Origin: Hydrogenophaga sp.
GTDB taxonomy: Bacteria > Pseudomonadota > Gammaproteobacteria > Burkholderiales > Burkholderiaceae_C
NCBI GenBank assembly: GCA_030653975.1
Contig: JAURYH010000058.1
Location: 1 to 64,000, forward strand
Direction: 5' to 3'
DNA: 64,000 nucleotides
Shown here: positions 17,694 through 25,997 of the stretch, in pieces
How the letters are laid out: every line of letters starts with the position of its first letter
How positions within the stretch are numbered: position 1 is the stretch's first letter
Notes under the pieces: generated by a model
Databases searched by the model: none
What the model saw: the letters and a program-made list of their open reading frames with translations, nothing else
What the model was told of the DNA's origin: nothing
Program-made: the position numbers and the translations under genes

Positions 17694-18701
17694 ATGAACG
17701 TCACCACCAGCGACGACGACGCCCTGGTGCGGGCCTACCTGACCCATGTGCGGGTGGAGAAACGCCTTGCCGATCGCACGGTGGCGCTTTACACCCTCGA
17801 CCTTGAAAAGCTGGTGCAGCAGGCGCAGGCCGCCGGTGTGGCGCTGCGTCGCGTGCAGAACGCCCACATCCGCCGCTGGGTGGCGCAGATGCACAGCGGC
17901 GGGCGCAGTGCGCGCGGCATCGCACTCATTCTCTCGGGCTGGCGGGGTCTTTATGTCTGGCTCGGCCGCCAGGGGCTGATGGATCACAACCCGGTGCAGG
18001 ACGTGCGCGCGCCCAAGGCCGGCAAGCCGCTGCCCAAGGCGCTGGGTGTGGACGAATCGGTGCAGTTGGCTTCACATGTCGAAGAGGCCGACGACCCGCG
18101 GCTCGAAGCGCGCGACCGCTGCATCACCGAACTGCTCTACGGTTGCGGCCTGCGCATCGGCGAACTGGTGGGGCTGGACGCGGTGGCGAGTGGCAGCGCG
18201 CGCGGCTGGATCGACGCCCAGGCCGGCGAGGCGCACGTGCTGGGCAAAGGCTCCAAGCGCCGCAGCGTGCCCGTGGGCCGTGCCGCACTGGCCGCGCTGG
18301 AGCAGTGGATGGCGGTGCGCGGCGATTGGGCGAAGCACGATCCGGCGCTGTTCATCGGCAGCCGCGGCCAGCGCCTGACGCCGCAACACATCCGTGTGCG
18401 CCTGAAGCGGCGTTCGCTGCTGGCGGGCTTGTCCACGCCGGTGCACCCGCACATGCTGCGCCATTCGTTTGCCAGCCACGTGCTGCAGTCCAGCGGCGAC
18501 CTGCGCGCGGTGCAGGAGCTGCTCGGCCACGCCAGCATCAGCACCACGCAGGTCTACACCCGGCTCGATTTCCAGCACCTGGCGCAGGTGTACGACGCGG
18601 CGCACCCACGGGCACAGGCGCGTGCCGGGGATGCGGGCGGCGATGGCCCAGCCAGCCCGCCCGCCGTGGGGGCACCACCGGTGCGCAAGCCCGGGGGCTG
18701 A
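17694..18701 (+). CDS. xerC: Tyrosine recombinase XerC
   Basis: XerC, with XerD, resolves chromosome dimers at dif during division. The protein is 335 residues from the start at 17694; an in-frame ATG at 17625 would translate the upstream repeat and is rejected. The N-terminal SAM-like core-binding domain is at about 8-100 and the catalytic domain at about 115-305. All six catalytic residues are visible: Arg154 (GLRIGEL), Lys185 (GKGSK), His253 and Arg256 (HMLRH), His279 (LGHAS) and the nucleophile Tyr288 (VYTR). A Pro/Gly-rich tail of about 35 residues extends beyond the usual length. Confidence 0.95.
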   Translation: MNVTTSDDDALVRAYLTHVRVEKRLADRTVALYTLDLEKLVQQAQAAGVALRRVQNAHIRRWVAQMHSGGRSARGIALILSGWRGLYVWLGRQGLMDHNPVQDVRAPKAGKPLPKALGVDESVQLASHVEEADDPRLEARDRCITELLYGCGLRIGELVGLDAVASGSARGWIDAQAGEAHVLGKGSKRRSVPVGRAALAALEQWMAVRGDWAKHDPALFIGSRGQRLTPQHIRVRLKRRSLLAGLSTPVHPHMLRHSFASHVLQSSGDLRAVQELLGHASISTTQVYTRLDFQHLAQVYDAAHPRAQARAGDAGGDGPASPPAVGAPPVRKPGG

Positions 18702-18730
18702 CCGGCCCGGAACGCCCGACCCGGATGGGT

Positions 18731-18769
18731 GGGCGGTAGGGCGGGTTATCCCTGTAGGATTTACCGCCC
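18731..18769. terminator. Possible hairpin terminator after xerC
   Basis: GGGCGGTA (18731-18738) pairs with TACCGCCC (18762-18769), and a second stem ATCC/GGAT sits in the loop. There is no T-run, so it could be Rho-dependent or merely structural. Confidence 0.35.
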
Positions 18770-18774
18770 CAGCC

Positions 18775-18796
18775 TTGACAATTGCTTCATAAGCAA
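18775..18796 (+). promoter_or_regulatory. Promoter -35 with overlapping palindromic operator (DsrE-like gene)
   Basis: TTGACA (18775-18780) is a perfect -35. It is followed at once by the perfect inverted repeat TTGCTT-CAT-AAGCAA (18782-18796), which fills the -35/-10 spacer; the -10 would lie in the T/A-rich stretch near 18799-18806. Such a position suggests repression by a dimeric regulator that I cannot name. Confidence 0.6.
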
Positions 18797-18826
18797 CTGC
18801 TTTATTTTCGATATCAGGAGACCACC

Positions 18827-19264
18827 ATGTTCAAGTTCCTCATTGCCTTCAAGTCGTTGCTGCTCGCGGCGGTCATGGCCACCTCGCTGTCGGCGCAGGC
18901 GGCCGATGACGTCATCAAGACCGTCTATCACATGAGCGAGGGCATTCCCCAGGCTTCGCGCGCCATCAACAATATCCGCAACCACCTGGCGGCCGACCCC
19001 AAGGCCAAGATCGTGGTCGTGACCCATGGCCTGGGCATCGACTTCCTGCTCGACGGTGCCACCAACCAGATGGAGCAGCCCTTTGCGGGTTCCATCGGCG
19101 AACTGGCTGCCAAGGGCGTGGAGTTCCGCGTCTGCAACAACACCCTGGTCTCGCGCAAGATCGACGCCGCCAAGGTGGCCATGGAAGCCAAGATCGTGCC
19201 CTCGGGCGTGGCCGAGGTCGCCCGGTTGCAGGCGCGTGAAGGCTTTGTCTACCTGCGGCCCTGA
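18827..19264 (+). CDS. Periplasmic DsrE-like protein
   Basis: The protein has 145 residues. CAGGAG precedes the ATG at 18827. Residues 1-25 form a signal peptide ending SAQA, so the mature protein is periplasmic, unlike the cytoplasmic sulfur-relay DsrE/TusD proteins. The body has the DsrE-type fold pattern (a repeat of AAINNIRNHLAADPKAKIVVVTHGLGIDFLL and FRVCNNTLVSRK, plus VPSGVAEVARLQAREGFVYLRP). One cysteine (VCNNTL) corresponds to the common active position of the family. The role is unknown; sulfur handling is possible. The promoter has a palindromic operator. Confidence 0.8.
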   Translation: MFKFLIAFKSLLLAAVMATSLSAQAADDVIKTVYHMSEGIPQASRAINNIRNHLAADPKAKIVVVTHGLGIDFLLDGATNQMEQPFAGSIGELAAKGVEFRVCNNTLVSRKIDAAKVAMEAKIVPSGVAEVARLQAREGFVYLRP

Positions 19265-19272
19265 ATAGGAAC

Positions 19273-19584
19273 ACCCCCGCGCCGCCTGCGGCGTCACCCC
19301 CTTAAGGGGGCGATGCGAGTGGCCCGGCGGAGCCGGTTCCACCGCATCCTGGGTTCGGGCACTTCGCGCCGGAAGGGGGCGTCACCCCCTCAAGGGGTCA
19401 ACGCGAGCGGCCCGGCGGAGCCGGTTCCGCCACATCCTGGGTTTGTGCATTTCGCTCCGGAAAGGGGCCACTTCCCCGCGCAGAGGGGGAGCCCTCCAAG
19501 GGCACCGCCGGGCCGGCTTTGCCGGACGGCCAGTGCCGCCCCTTGGGGGGTGACGCTGCAAGCGGCGCGGGGGGGGGGACAATA
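19273..19584. repeat. Cluster of dispersed GC-rich palindromic repeats, copy 4 (about 3-4 units)
   Basis: The whole 326-base gap between the DsrE-like gene and rlmI is repeat DNA. Unit modules recur in tandem: CACCCCCTTAAGGGGGCG and CACCCCCTCAAGGGGTCA hairpins, GGCCCGGCGGAGCCGGTTCC (twice), CCACATCCTGGGTT-like spacers (twice), and a final inverted-orientation GGGCCGGCTTTGCCGGACGGCC. A run of at least nine G ends just upstream of rlmI. It holds no gene. Confidence 0.85.
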
Positions 19585-19590
19585 CCCTTC

Positions 19591-20775
19591 ATGAAAACCA
19601 TTCGACTGAGAACCGGTAAAGAGCGTTCGCTGCTGCGCCGCCACCCCTGGGTGTTTGACGGCGCCGTCGCCAGAGGCGGCGGGGACGCGGGCGAAACCGT
19701 GCGTGTCGAAAGCGACGAGGGCCGGTTCCTGGCCTGGGGTGCGTTCTCGCCGAGCTCGCGCATCCGCGTGCGGGCCTGGACCTTTGACGAGGCGCAGCGC
19801 ATCGACGCCGCCTTTTTCCGCGACACGCTGGCGCGCGCCATCGCCCTGCGCGATCGCCTGGGCATCGAAAGCAACGGTATTCGTCTCGTGCACGGCGAGT
19901 CCGACGGTCTGCCGGGCCTGATCGTGGACCGCTACGGCGACACGCTGGTGGCCCAGTTCACCGCCTGCGGCGTGGAGCGCTGGAAAGCGCAGATTGCCGA
20001 CGCGCTGGTTGAACTCACCGGATGCCCGCGCCTGTACGAACGCTCCGACACCAGCAGCCGCAAGCTCGAAGGCCTGCCCGATGCCACCGGCTGGCTGCGC
20101 GGCAGCGGCGAGACGTCGCTGGAACTGCTGGAGCACGGCTGGCGCCTGGGGCTGGACATCGCGCACGGCCACAAGACCGGTTATTACCTGGACCAGCGCG
20201 ACAGCCGCCTGGCCCTGTACCAATACACGAAGCGCCTGGGTTTTGCCCAGGTGCTCAACTGTTTCAGCTACACCGGCGGCTTCAGCGTGGCCGCGCTGGC
20301 CGGCGGGGCGGGGCACGTGACCAGCATCGACTCGTCCGGCCCGGCGCTGGAGCAGGCGCGCGCCAACCTGCTGCTCAACGGACTGGACCCGGCGCAGGCC
20401 AGCTTCATGGACGCCGACGTCAACACCTCGCTGCGCCAGTTCGTGACCGAGGGCCGCAGCTTCGACGCCATCGTGCTCGATCCGCCCAAATTTGCGCCCA
20501 CGGCGGCCCACGCGGAGCGCGCGGCCCGGGCCTACAAAGACCTGAACCGCCAGGCCTTCAAGCTGCTCACGCCTGGTGGTGTGCTGTTCACCTTTTCCTG
20601 CTCGGGTGGCATCGGGGTGGAGCTGTTCCACAAGATCGTGGCCTCGGCCGGGCTGGACGCCGGCGTGGACGGCGCCATCCTGCAGCGCCTGGGCGGCGCC
20701 TGCGACCACCCGATGACGATCAACTTCCCCGAAGGCGAATACCTCAAGGGCCTGGTGGTGATGAAAAAGGCGTAG
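19591..20775 (+). CDS. rlmI: 23S rRNA m5C1962 methyltransferase (RlmI/YccW family)
   Basis: The protein is a 394-residue SAM-dependent rRNA methyltransferase. The N-terminal PUA RNA-binding domain is at about 1-75 (KERSLLRRHPWVFDGAV). The central region has an EEHE-like extension, and the Rossmann methyltransferase domain at about 215-390 shows NCFSYTGGFSVAALAGGA (SAM motif I) and the DPPKFAP motif, with the catalytic CysSer in FSCSGGIG. An in-frame upstream extension to 19519 would read through the repeat and is rejected. The start has no clear ribosome-binding site because it abuts repeat DNA. Confidence 0.93.
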   Translation: MKTIRLRTGKERSLLRRHPWVFDGAVARGGGDAGETVRVESDEGRFLAWGAFSPSSRIRVRAWTFDEAQRIDAAFFRDTLARAIALRDRLGIESNGIRLVHGESDGLPGLIVDRYGDTLVAQFTACGVERWKAQIADALVELTGCPRLYERSDTSSRKLEGLPDATGWLRGSGETSLELLEHGWRLGLDIAHGHKTGYYLDQRDSRLALYQYTKRLGFAQVLNCFSYTGGFSVAALAGGAGHVTSIDSSGPALEQARANLLLNGLDPAQASFMDADVNTSLRQFVTEGRSFDAIVLDPPKFAPTAAHAERAARAYKDLNRQAFKLLTPGGVLFTFSCSGGIGVELFHKIVASAGLDAGVDGAILQRLGGACDHPMTINFPEGEYLKGLVVMKKA

Positions 20776-20844
20776 AACCAGCAGGTCGCATACACTCCCC
20801 CGCTGTCGCGTTCCCGTTCCCCCGTTGCAGGAGTTTTTCCCGCC

Positions 20845-21906
20845 ATGTCCCTGATCCCCGCCACCATCCTCACCGGCTTCCTCGGCTCGGGCAAGACCAC
20901 GCTGCTCAAACGCGTGCTGACCGAGGCGCACGGCCAGAAGATCGCGGTGATCGAGAACGAGTTCGGCGAGGAGAACATCGACAACGAAATCCTGGTCGCC
21001 GACACGCAGGAAAACATCATCCAGATGAGCAACGGCTGCATCTGCTGCACCATCCGCGACGACCTGCGCGCCACGCTGCACGATCTGGCCGAGAAAAAGC
21101 GCAAGGGTGAACTCGACTTCGAGCGCGTGGTGATCGAAACCACCGGCCTCGCCGATCCCGGTCCGGTGGCACAGACCTTCTTCATGGATGACGAGGTCGC
21201 CGAGCAGTATTTGCTGGACTCCATCCTGACCCTGGTGGACGCCAAACACGCGGCCGACCAGCTCAACGACCGACAGGAGGCGCGCCGCCAGGTGGGCTTT
21301 GCCGACCAGATCTTCATCAGCAAGGCCGACCTGGTTAGCCAGGACGAGCTCGACGCGCTGATCCACCGCCTGAAACACATGAACCCGCGCGCGCCCATGC
21401 GCCCGGTGCATTTCGGCGAAGTGGCGCTCAGCGAGGTGTTCGATCTGCGCGGTTTCAACCTCAACGCCAAGCTCGACATCGACCCGGATTTCCTCAAGGC
21501 CGAGGACGAGCATGATCACGACCACCATGATCACGAGCACGGTGAAGCCTGCAATCACCCCTCGCACCAGCACGGCCACGAAGGGCATGGCCACCACCAC
21601 CATCACGACGACGATGTGAAGAGCTTCGTCTACCGCGCCACCCGACCCTTCAACCCGGCCAAGCTGGAAGACTTCCTGGGTGCCATCGTGCAGGTGTACG
21701 GTCCGCGCATGCTGCGCTACAAGGGCGTGCTGGACATGCAGGGCACCGACCGCAAGGTGATCTTCCAGGGCGTGCACCAGCTCATGGGCAGCGACCTGGG
21801 TCCGGCCTGGGCCGAGGGTGAGCCGCGTGTGAGCAAGATGGTGTTCATCGGGCTGGAATTGCCCCAGGACATCCTGGTCCAGGGCCTCGACCAGTCGCTG
21901 GTGTGA
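20845..21906 (+). CDS. CobW/COG0523 family GTP-binding metallochaperone
   Basis: The protein is a 353-residue G3E GTPase. The P-loop is TGFLGSGKTTLLKR at about 9-22, then EFGEENIDNEIL and the metal-binding CICC motif (GCICCTIRDDL, about 69-73), Walker B/switch GLADPGPV, and the NKAD-like ISKADL. At about 214-257 there is a histidine/aspartate-rich stretch (many HD and HH pairs), typical of members that handle zinc, nickel or cobalt. The CobW C-terminal domain follows. It is preceded by rlmI, without an obvious functional link. The metal it serves cannot be decided from sequence; zinc is most common. Confidence 0.88.
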   Translation: MSLIPATILTGFLGSGKTTLLKRVLTEAHGQKIAVIENEFGEENIDNEILVADTQENIIQMSNGCICCTIRDDLRATLHDLAEKKRKGELDFERVVIETTGLADPGPVAQTFFMDDEVAEQYLLDSILTLVDAKHAADQLNDRQEARRQVGFADQIFISKADLVSQDELDALIHRLKHMNPRAPMRPVHFGEVALSEVFDLRGFNLNAKLDIDPDFLKAEDEHDHDHHDHEHGEACNHPSHQHGHEGHGHHHHHDDDVKSFVYRATRPFNPAKLEDFLGAIVQVYGPRMLRYKGVLDMQGTDRKVIFQGVHQLMGSDLGPAWAEGEPRVSKMVFIGLELPQDILVQGLDQSLV

Positions 21907-22233
21907 GCCGGTGGCCGCCAGTTTCCATACCCCGAACCCGACCTGAACGTGCTGTTTGTCGCGCTTCTCCAACGCCTGGGCTTTCGATCAGATGCTGTGT
22001 CAGTGCCCACTCCGCCGTCATCGTTACAATCGCCCCCCAAGTCGGGCGCCCAGCGTCCGGCCAGGCCTGCTTCAAGTCTGCGGGCCGCGCGCAGTCCGGA
22101 GGCGGACAGCAAACGGGGTATAACAACAAAACAGCCGGCACCGCCGGTGGATGGTGACGCGCCACGGACACCGGTTCGCGGCAGCGCACAACCCCAAGAC
22201 CAGGCATTGACAGGCACTGAGAGGAGACACCTT

Positions 22234-23382
22234 GTGAAAGCCCCGGCTACCAGGACAGCGAAAACCACCCCAACCGCGACCAAGGCGGCCAAGGGGCGGG
22301 TATCGCCGGTGTCGACCCAGAAAAAGCCAGCCGTGCCCTCAAAATCCGTGCCCAAAGCGCCTGCCAAGGCCGTGACAAAAACCACCACCAAACCCGCTGC
22401 GAAGCCAGGGAACGCGTCTTCGGTGGTCAGCAAGCCGGTCGCGAAAAAGGCTGCGCCGGTCAAGAAGACTTCTGCCGCCAAAGCGGTGACCGCGGCATCC
22501 AACAGCCGCTCGGCGACCCAGACAAAATCTGGCACCAAGGCCGTGGACACCCGGGCGGGCGCAGCGAAGCCTGCAGCCAAAACACCGGCGCCAGCGAAAG
22601 CCCTGGCCAAGGTGGCGCCGGCTGTGAAAGTCCGGTCAGAATCCAAGACGGGCGCTGCTCACGCGGCAACCGTCCCATCCAGCAAGCCCGCCCGGCCCGT
22701 CGCCACGGTGGCGTCGGCGCCTGTTGCCAAGCGCCCCCCTCCCGCTCCCGCACCCGTTGTGGTCGAATCGACGCCACGCCCTCTGGGCAAGCGCGCGGCC
22801 AAGAAGGTGATGATGGAGCAGATGACGCAGGCCGCGGTGGTCCCCACCCATGCACCCGATGCCGTCAAGGCGACCTTCTCCACCATGAACGAACGCGTAA
22901 TGACCCCTCCCGTGCCATCCTCCATCCAGAAAGATCCCAAGCGGGTCAACAACTGGAAGAACCTGCCGGTTGAGCAGCTGACCGACCCGGACGTGCAGGC
23001 CATGCCCGACGACGAGTACATGAACGAAGTGCAGCTGGCTTTCTTCCGCCGCAAGCTGTCCTTGCTCAAGGCCGACATGCTGGCCAATGCCGGTGAAACC
23101 ACCGAGCACCTGCGTGAAGACACCGTGGTCGTGCCCGATCCCGCCGACCGCGCGACGATTGAAGAAGAACACGCGCTGGAACTCCGGACCCGCGATCGCG
23201 AACGCAAGCTGCTCAAGAAGATCGAACAGGCGATTGCCCGCATCGACTCGGGCGACTATGGTTATTGCGAAGAAACGGGTGAAGCCATCGGCGTGGCGCG
23301 CCTGATGGCCCGCCCGACCGCCAGTCTGTCGCTTGAAGCGCAGCAGCGGCGCGAACTCAAGCAGAAGATGTTCGGGGATTGA
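22234..23382 (+). CDS. dksA: DksA-type RNA polymerase-binding regulator with long Lys/Ala-rich N-terminus
   Basis: The protein has 382 residues from the GTG at 22234, which has GAGGAG 8 bases upstream. Residues 1-240 are low-complexity, rich in Lys, Ala, Pro and Thr (KAPAKAVTKTTTKPAAKPG-like), resembling histone H1/AlgP tails and possibly binding nucleic acid. Residues 245-382 are the DksA core: coiled-coil with the tip DPADRAT, then NRDRERKLL-like TRDRERKLLKKIEQAI, and a zinc-finger region. Only the first of the four finger cysteines remains (Cys345); the others are Thr348, Ser366 and Ala369. It would modulate rRNA and amino-acid promoters with ppGpp. Confidence 0.9.
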   Translation: MKAPATRTAKTTPTATKAAKGRVSPVSTQKKPAVPSKSVPKAPAKAVTKTTTKPAAKPGNASSVVSKPVAKKAAPVKKTSAAKAVTAASNSRSATQTKSGTKAVDTRAGAAKPAAKTPAPAKALAKVAPAVKVRSESKTGAAHAATVPSSKPARPVATVASAPVAKRPPPAPAPVVVESTPRPLGKRAAKKVMMEQMTQAAVVPTHAPDAVKATFSTMNERVMTPPVPSSIQKDPKRVNNWKNLPVEQLTDPDVQAMPDDEYMNEVQLAFFRRKLSLLKADMLANAGETTEHLREDTVVVPDPADRATIEEEHALELRTRDRERKLLKKIEQAIARIDSGDYGYCEETGEAIGVARLMARPTASLSLEAQQRRELKQKMFGD

Positions 23383-23434
23383 TCACCGGTCCGGAAACAC
23401 GCCTTCACCAGCAACCCCTCTGCGCTGAGCTTTC

Positions 23435-25282
23435 ATGTCCAAGGACGACTCCAACGGCGGCTTCCTGTCCAAGGTGGTGAAGTTCGTTCGTCATCCGACC
23501 ACGAGCTGGTGGGATCTGGACACCCGCATTGTGGATCGCGAGAGCGAGTACAGCAAAGCGGCCTTGAAGGAAATGATCGAGCGCAAACGGCGCAACGACT
23601 TCGTGCGCAAGCGCGAGTTCGACATGCTGCGCAAGATCCGGAGCCGCGAAGGCCCCAGTGAAGGCTGGCAGGGGGTTCGGCCCTCGTTCTTCCAGAGCAG
23701 CCTGCCGTCCAAGCCGGACGACAGGGCGATGACGCTCAAGAAGATCGACGAGATCGAGGCCCAGATGTCGATGCAATGGTGGAAGACCAAGGGGGCTGAC
23801 TCCCAGACCACCGGCTCCACCCTGAATTCGGGGGCCCACAGCACCGGGGGCACACCGCTGGATCGCAAGGGTGCTTCCACCAATACCGGTGTTTTGGCCG
23901 ATCCCCTGACCAGTCGTCGCGCTGTGCAGTACAACGAAACGGAGGCATCGCCCCTGGTCGATCCGGCCTCGACTTTGCCGGCCCCACCACCATCCACACC
24001 CGGTGCGGGCTCTGGCGGGATGGCCGCCACGCGCTCCGGAAGCCGATCAGACAGCGTGCCAGCGGCGAACGCGCCAACGCCAGCGCCTGCCCCTGCCGCC
24101 GCGCGCATCGGCCTGATGGCGCCAACACTGCGTGGCGAGTCGAGCGGATCGGGTCCGGCCTTTTCGGCGTCGCACTTCTTTGCGCTGGACGTTCATGAAA
24201 TTGCCCAGGACCCGGAGGTGGAAGAAGCCGCCATCCGCTTCGCCAACGGCGACGATGCCGGGGCTGAACAAGGCTTGCTGGACACCCTGGGTGAGGCGCA
24301 GAGTGGCGTCGACAACTGGCTGGCCCTGTTCGACCTGTACCGGGCCACGGGCCAACTCGCTCCGTTTGAGAGCCAGGCGCTGGATTTTGTGAACCGTTTT
24401 GGCCGTTCGGCACCGCAGTGGGAGGACATGCTCGGGGCGGTGTCGGCCATGACCGGCAAGGCCTACAAACCGTCGGTGACCAATGGTCGCGCGGTCTGGG
24501 TGTGCGAGCCCGAACTCGATGCGCACGCCGTGGGAACCCTGCAGAAAGTGCTGTTGCGGGCCAACCAGCCCTGGGTGCTGGATTGGGAACCGCTGGAGGC
24601 CGTTGATGTCAAGGCCGCTCGTGCACTGTTGGGCATCTTCACTCTTTGGGGTGATCAGGACGTGGAGTTGTGTTTCATCGGGTCGAACAAGCTGCTCGAT
24701 CTGCTCAAGTCCCTGACGCCCTCCGGCCGGCGCGACGTGGAGCAGCTCTGGTGGGAGCTGCGCATGGCCGTGCTGCGGGTCATGAACCACCCGGACGAAT
24801 TCGAGTTGGCCGCGCTGGACTTCTGCGTCACCTACGAGGTGTCACCGCCGGGGTGGGAAAAGCCACGTTGCCATTTCCGTGCCTTGTCGGGCGAATCTTC
24901 GGAGAGTGGCTCGTCCGTGCTGGGCGAAGTGGTCCTGGAACAGATGTCTTCGGTTTTCCCGGGAGACTCTGTGATGGAGAGTCACAGCTCAGGGCTCAAT
25001 CAGCTCGGTCTGGTGGAGCTGTCGGGCGAAATCCGGGGCGATCCCCAGGCCACACTGGAAACCCTGGAAAAGCGGTTGCAAGGTGCCGATGTGCTCATCA
25101 TTTCCTGTCGCAACCTGATCCGCGTGGATTTTTCCGCGGCGGGAACCCTGCTCAACTGGGTCTCGGGCCACCATGCCGAAGGCCGAATGATCCAGTTCGT
25201 GGATGCTCACCGCCTGGTGTCCGCTTTTTTCCACGTCATCGGCATCACCGAATACGCCAAAGTGGTGGTGAGGAACGACTGA
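23435..25282 (+). CDS. STAS domain protein (Comamonadaceae type)
   Basis: The protein is soluble and 615 residues long. Residues 1-100 are basic and helical (TSWWDLDTRIVDRESEYSKAALKEMIERKRRNDFVRKREFDMLRKI). Residues 105-240 are low-complexity and disordered (PGAGSG, many Ala/Pro). Two alpha/beta regions follow; the last 110 residues end in an STAS-like fold (RLQGADVLIISCRNLIRVDFSAAGTLLNWV, HRLVSAFFHVIGITEYAKVVVRND). STAS domains often act as anti-sigma antagonists or in stress signalling; no kinase partner is in the window. It directly precedes hslVU, which I recall as a recurring neighbourhood in this family, though I cannot verify that here. Confidence 0.75.
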   Translation: MSKDDSNGGFLSKVVKFVRHPTTSWWDLDTRIVDRESEYSKAALKEMIERKRRNDFVRKREFDMLRKIRSREGPSEGWQGVRPSFFQSSLPSKPDDRAMTLKKIDEIEAQMSMQWWKTKGADSQTTGSTLNSGAHSTGGTPLDRKGASTNTGVLADPLTSRRAVQYNETEASPLVDPASTLPAPPPSTPGAGSGGMAATRSGSRSDSVPAANAPTPAPAPAAARIGLMAPTLRGESSGSGPAFSASHFFALDVHEIAQDPEVEEAAIRFANGDDAGAEQGLLDTLGEAQSGVDNWLALFDLYRATGQLAPFESQALDFVNRFGRSAPQWEDMLGAVSAMTGKAYKPSVTNGRAVWVCEPELDAHAVGTLQKVLLRANQPWVLDWEPLEAVDVKAARALLGIFTLWGDQDVELCFIGSNKLLDLLKSLTPSGRRDVEQLWWELRMAVLRVMNHPDEFELAALDFCVTYEVSPPGWEKPRCHFRALSGESSESGSSVLGEVVLEQMSSVFPGDSVMESHSSGLNQLGLVELSGEIRGDPQATLETLEKRLQGADVLIISCRNLIRVDFSAAGTLLNWVSGHHAEGRMIQFVDAHRLVSAFFHVIGITEYAKVVVRND

Positions 25283-25297
25283 CCCCCTAGGTCTGAC

Positions 25298-25375
25298 CCA
25301 CCCCCGCCGCGCTGCGCGCGACCCCCTCAAGGGGGCGGCACTGGCGGCCCGGCGGAGCCGGTTCCGCGGTGCCCT
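25298..25375. repeat. Dispersed GC-rich palindromic repeat, copy 5
   Basis: The copy lies between the STAS gene and hslV. Modules in order are CGCCGCGCTGCGCGCG, then CCCCCTCAAGGGGG and GGCCCGGCGGAGCCGGTTCC. It is probably a transcription barrier or mRNA-end structure ahead of the hslV promoter. Confidence 0.8.
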
Positions 25376-25402
25376 TGCTGGGGTCCATCGGCTTCTGATG
25401 GA

Positions 25403-25430
25403 CTTGAGATCGATCCGATCATCCCAATCT
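25403..25430 (+). promoter_or_regulatory. Heat-shock (sigma-32-like) promoter of hslVU
   Basis: CTTGAG (25403-25408), 13-base spacer, then TCCCAATCT (25422-25430) resemble the sigma-32 consensus CTTGAA N13-15 CCCCATNT. Transcription would start only about 4-6 bases before the hslV ATG at 25441, giving a nearly leaderless mRNA, consistent with the absence of a Shine-Dalgarno sequence. Confidence 0.45.
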
Positions 25431-25440
25431 GTTATCCCCT

Positions 25441-25989
25441 ATGGAATCATTTCACGGAACCACCATCGTCTGCGTGCGGCGCGAGACGCCCGAAGGTGTG
25501 CAAGTCGCCATCGGTGGTGATGGTCAGGTCACCCTGGGCCACATCGTGGTCAAGGGCACGGCGCGCAAGGTGCGCAAGCTCTACCACGACAAGGTGCTGG
25601 CTGGATTTGCCGGCGCCACCGCGGACGCGTTCACCCTGTTTGAACGCTTTGAGGCCAAGCTCGAAAAACACCAGGGCCACCTGGTGCGCGCGGCCATTGA
25701 ACTGACGCGCGACTGGCGCACCGACCGCGTGTTGCGCCGGCTTGAAGCCATGCTGGCTGTGGCGGATCACAGCGCTGCGTTGATCATCACCGGCAATGGC
25801 GATGTGCTGGAGCCCGAACACGGCGTCGTGGCCATCGGTTCGGGTGGCGCCTATGCCCAGGCTGCCGCGCGAGCCCTGACCCAGCACACAGCGCTGAGCG
25901 CCGAAGAGGTGGTGCGGCAATCGCTCGCCATCGCGGGTGAGATCTGCATCTACACCAACATGAACCACACCATCGAAACCCTGGACTGA
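25441..25989 (+). CDS. hslV: HslUV protease catalytic subunit HslV
   Basis: HslV is the proteasome-like N-terminal threonine peptidase of the ATP-dependent HslUV protease, forming a double hexameric ring. The protein is 182 residues. The propeptide MESFHG is removed before Thr7 (TTIVCVRR), the nucleophile. The family blocks [33 protein letters not shown] and [16 protein letters not shown] are intact. The start has no Shine-Dalgarno sequence and may be read as a near-leaderless transcript from the heat-shock-like promoter. hslU follows after 8 bases. Confidence 0.97.
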   Translation: MESFHGTTIVCVRRETPEGVQVAIGGDGQVTLGHIVVKGTARKVRKLYHDKVLAGFAGATADAFTLFERFEAKLEKHQGHLVRAAIELTRDWRTDRVLRRLEAMLAVADHSAALIITGNGDVLEPEHGVVAIGSGGAYAQAAARALTQHTALSAEEVVRQSLAIAGEICIYTNMNHTIETLD

Positions 25990-25997
25990 GCGTTCAC

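Noticed and set aside
19273-19584. CRISPR array
   Set aside because: The tandem modules are palindromic and variable and lack equal-length unique spacers; no cas gene is in the window.
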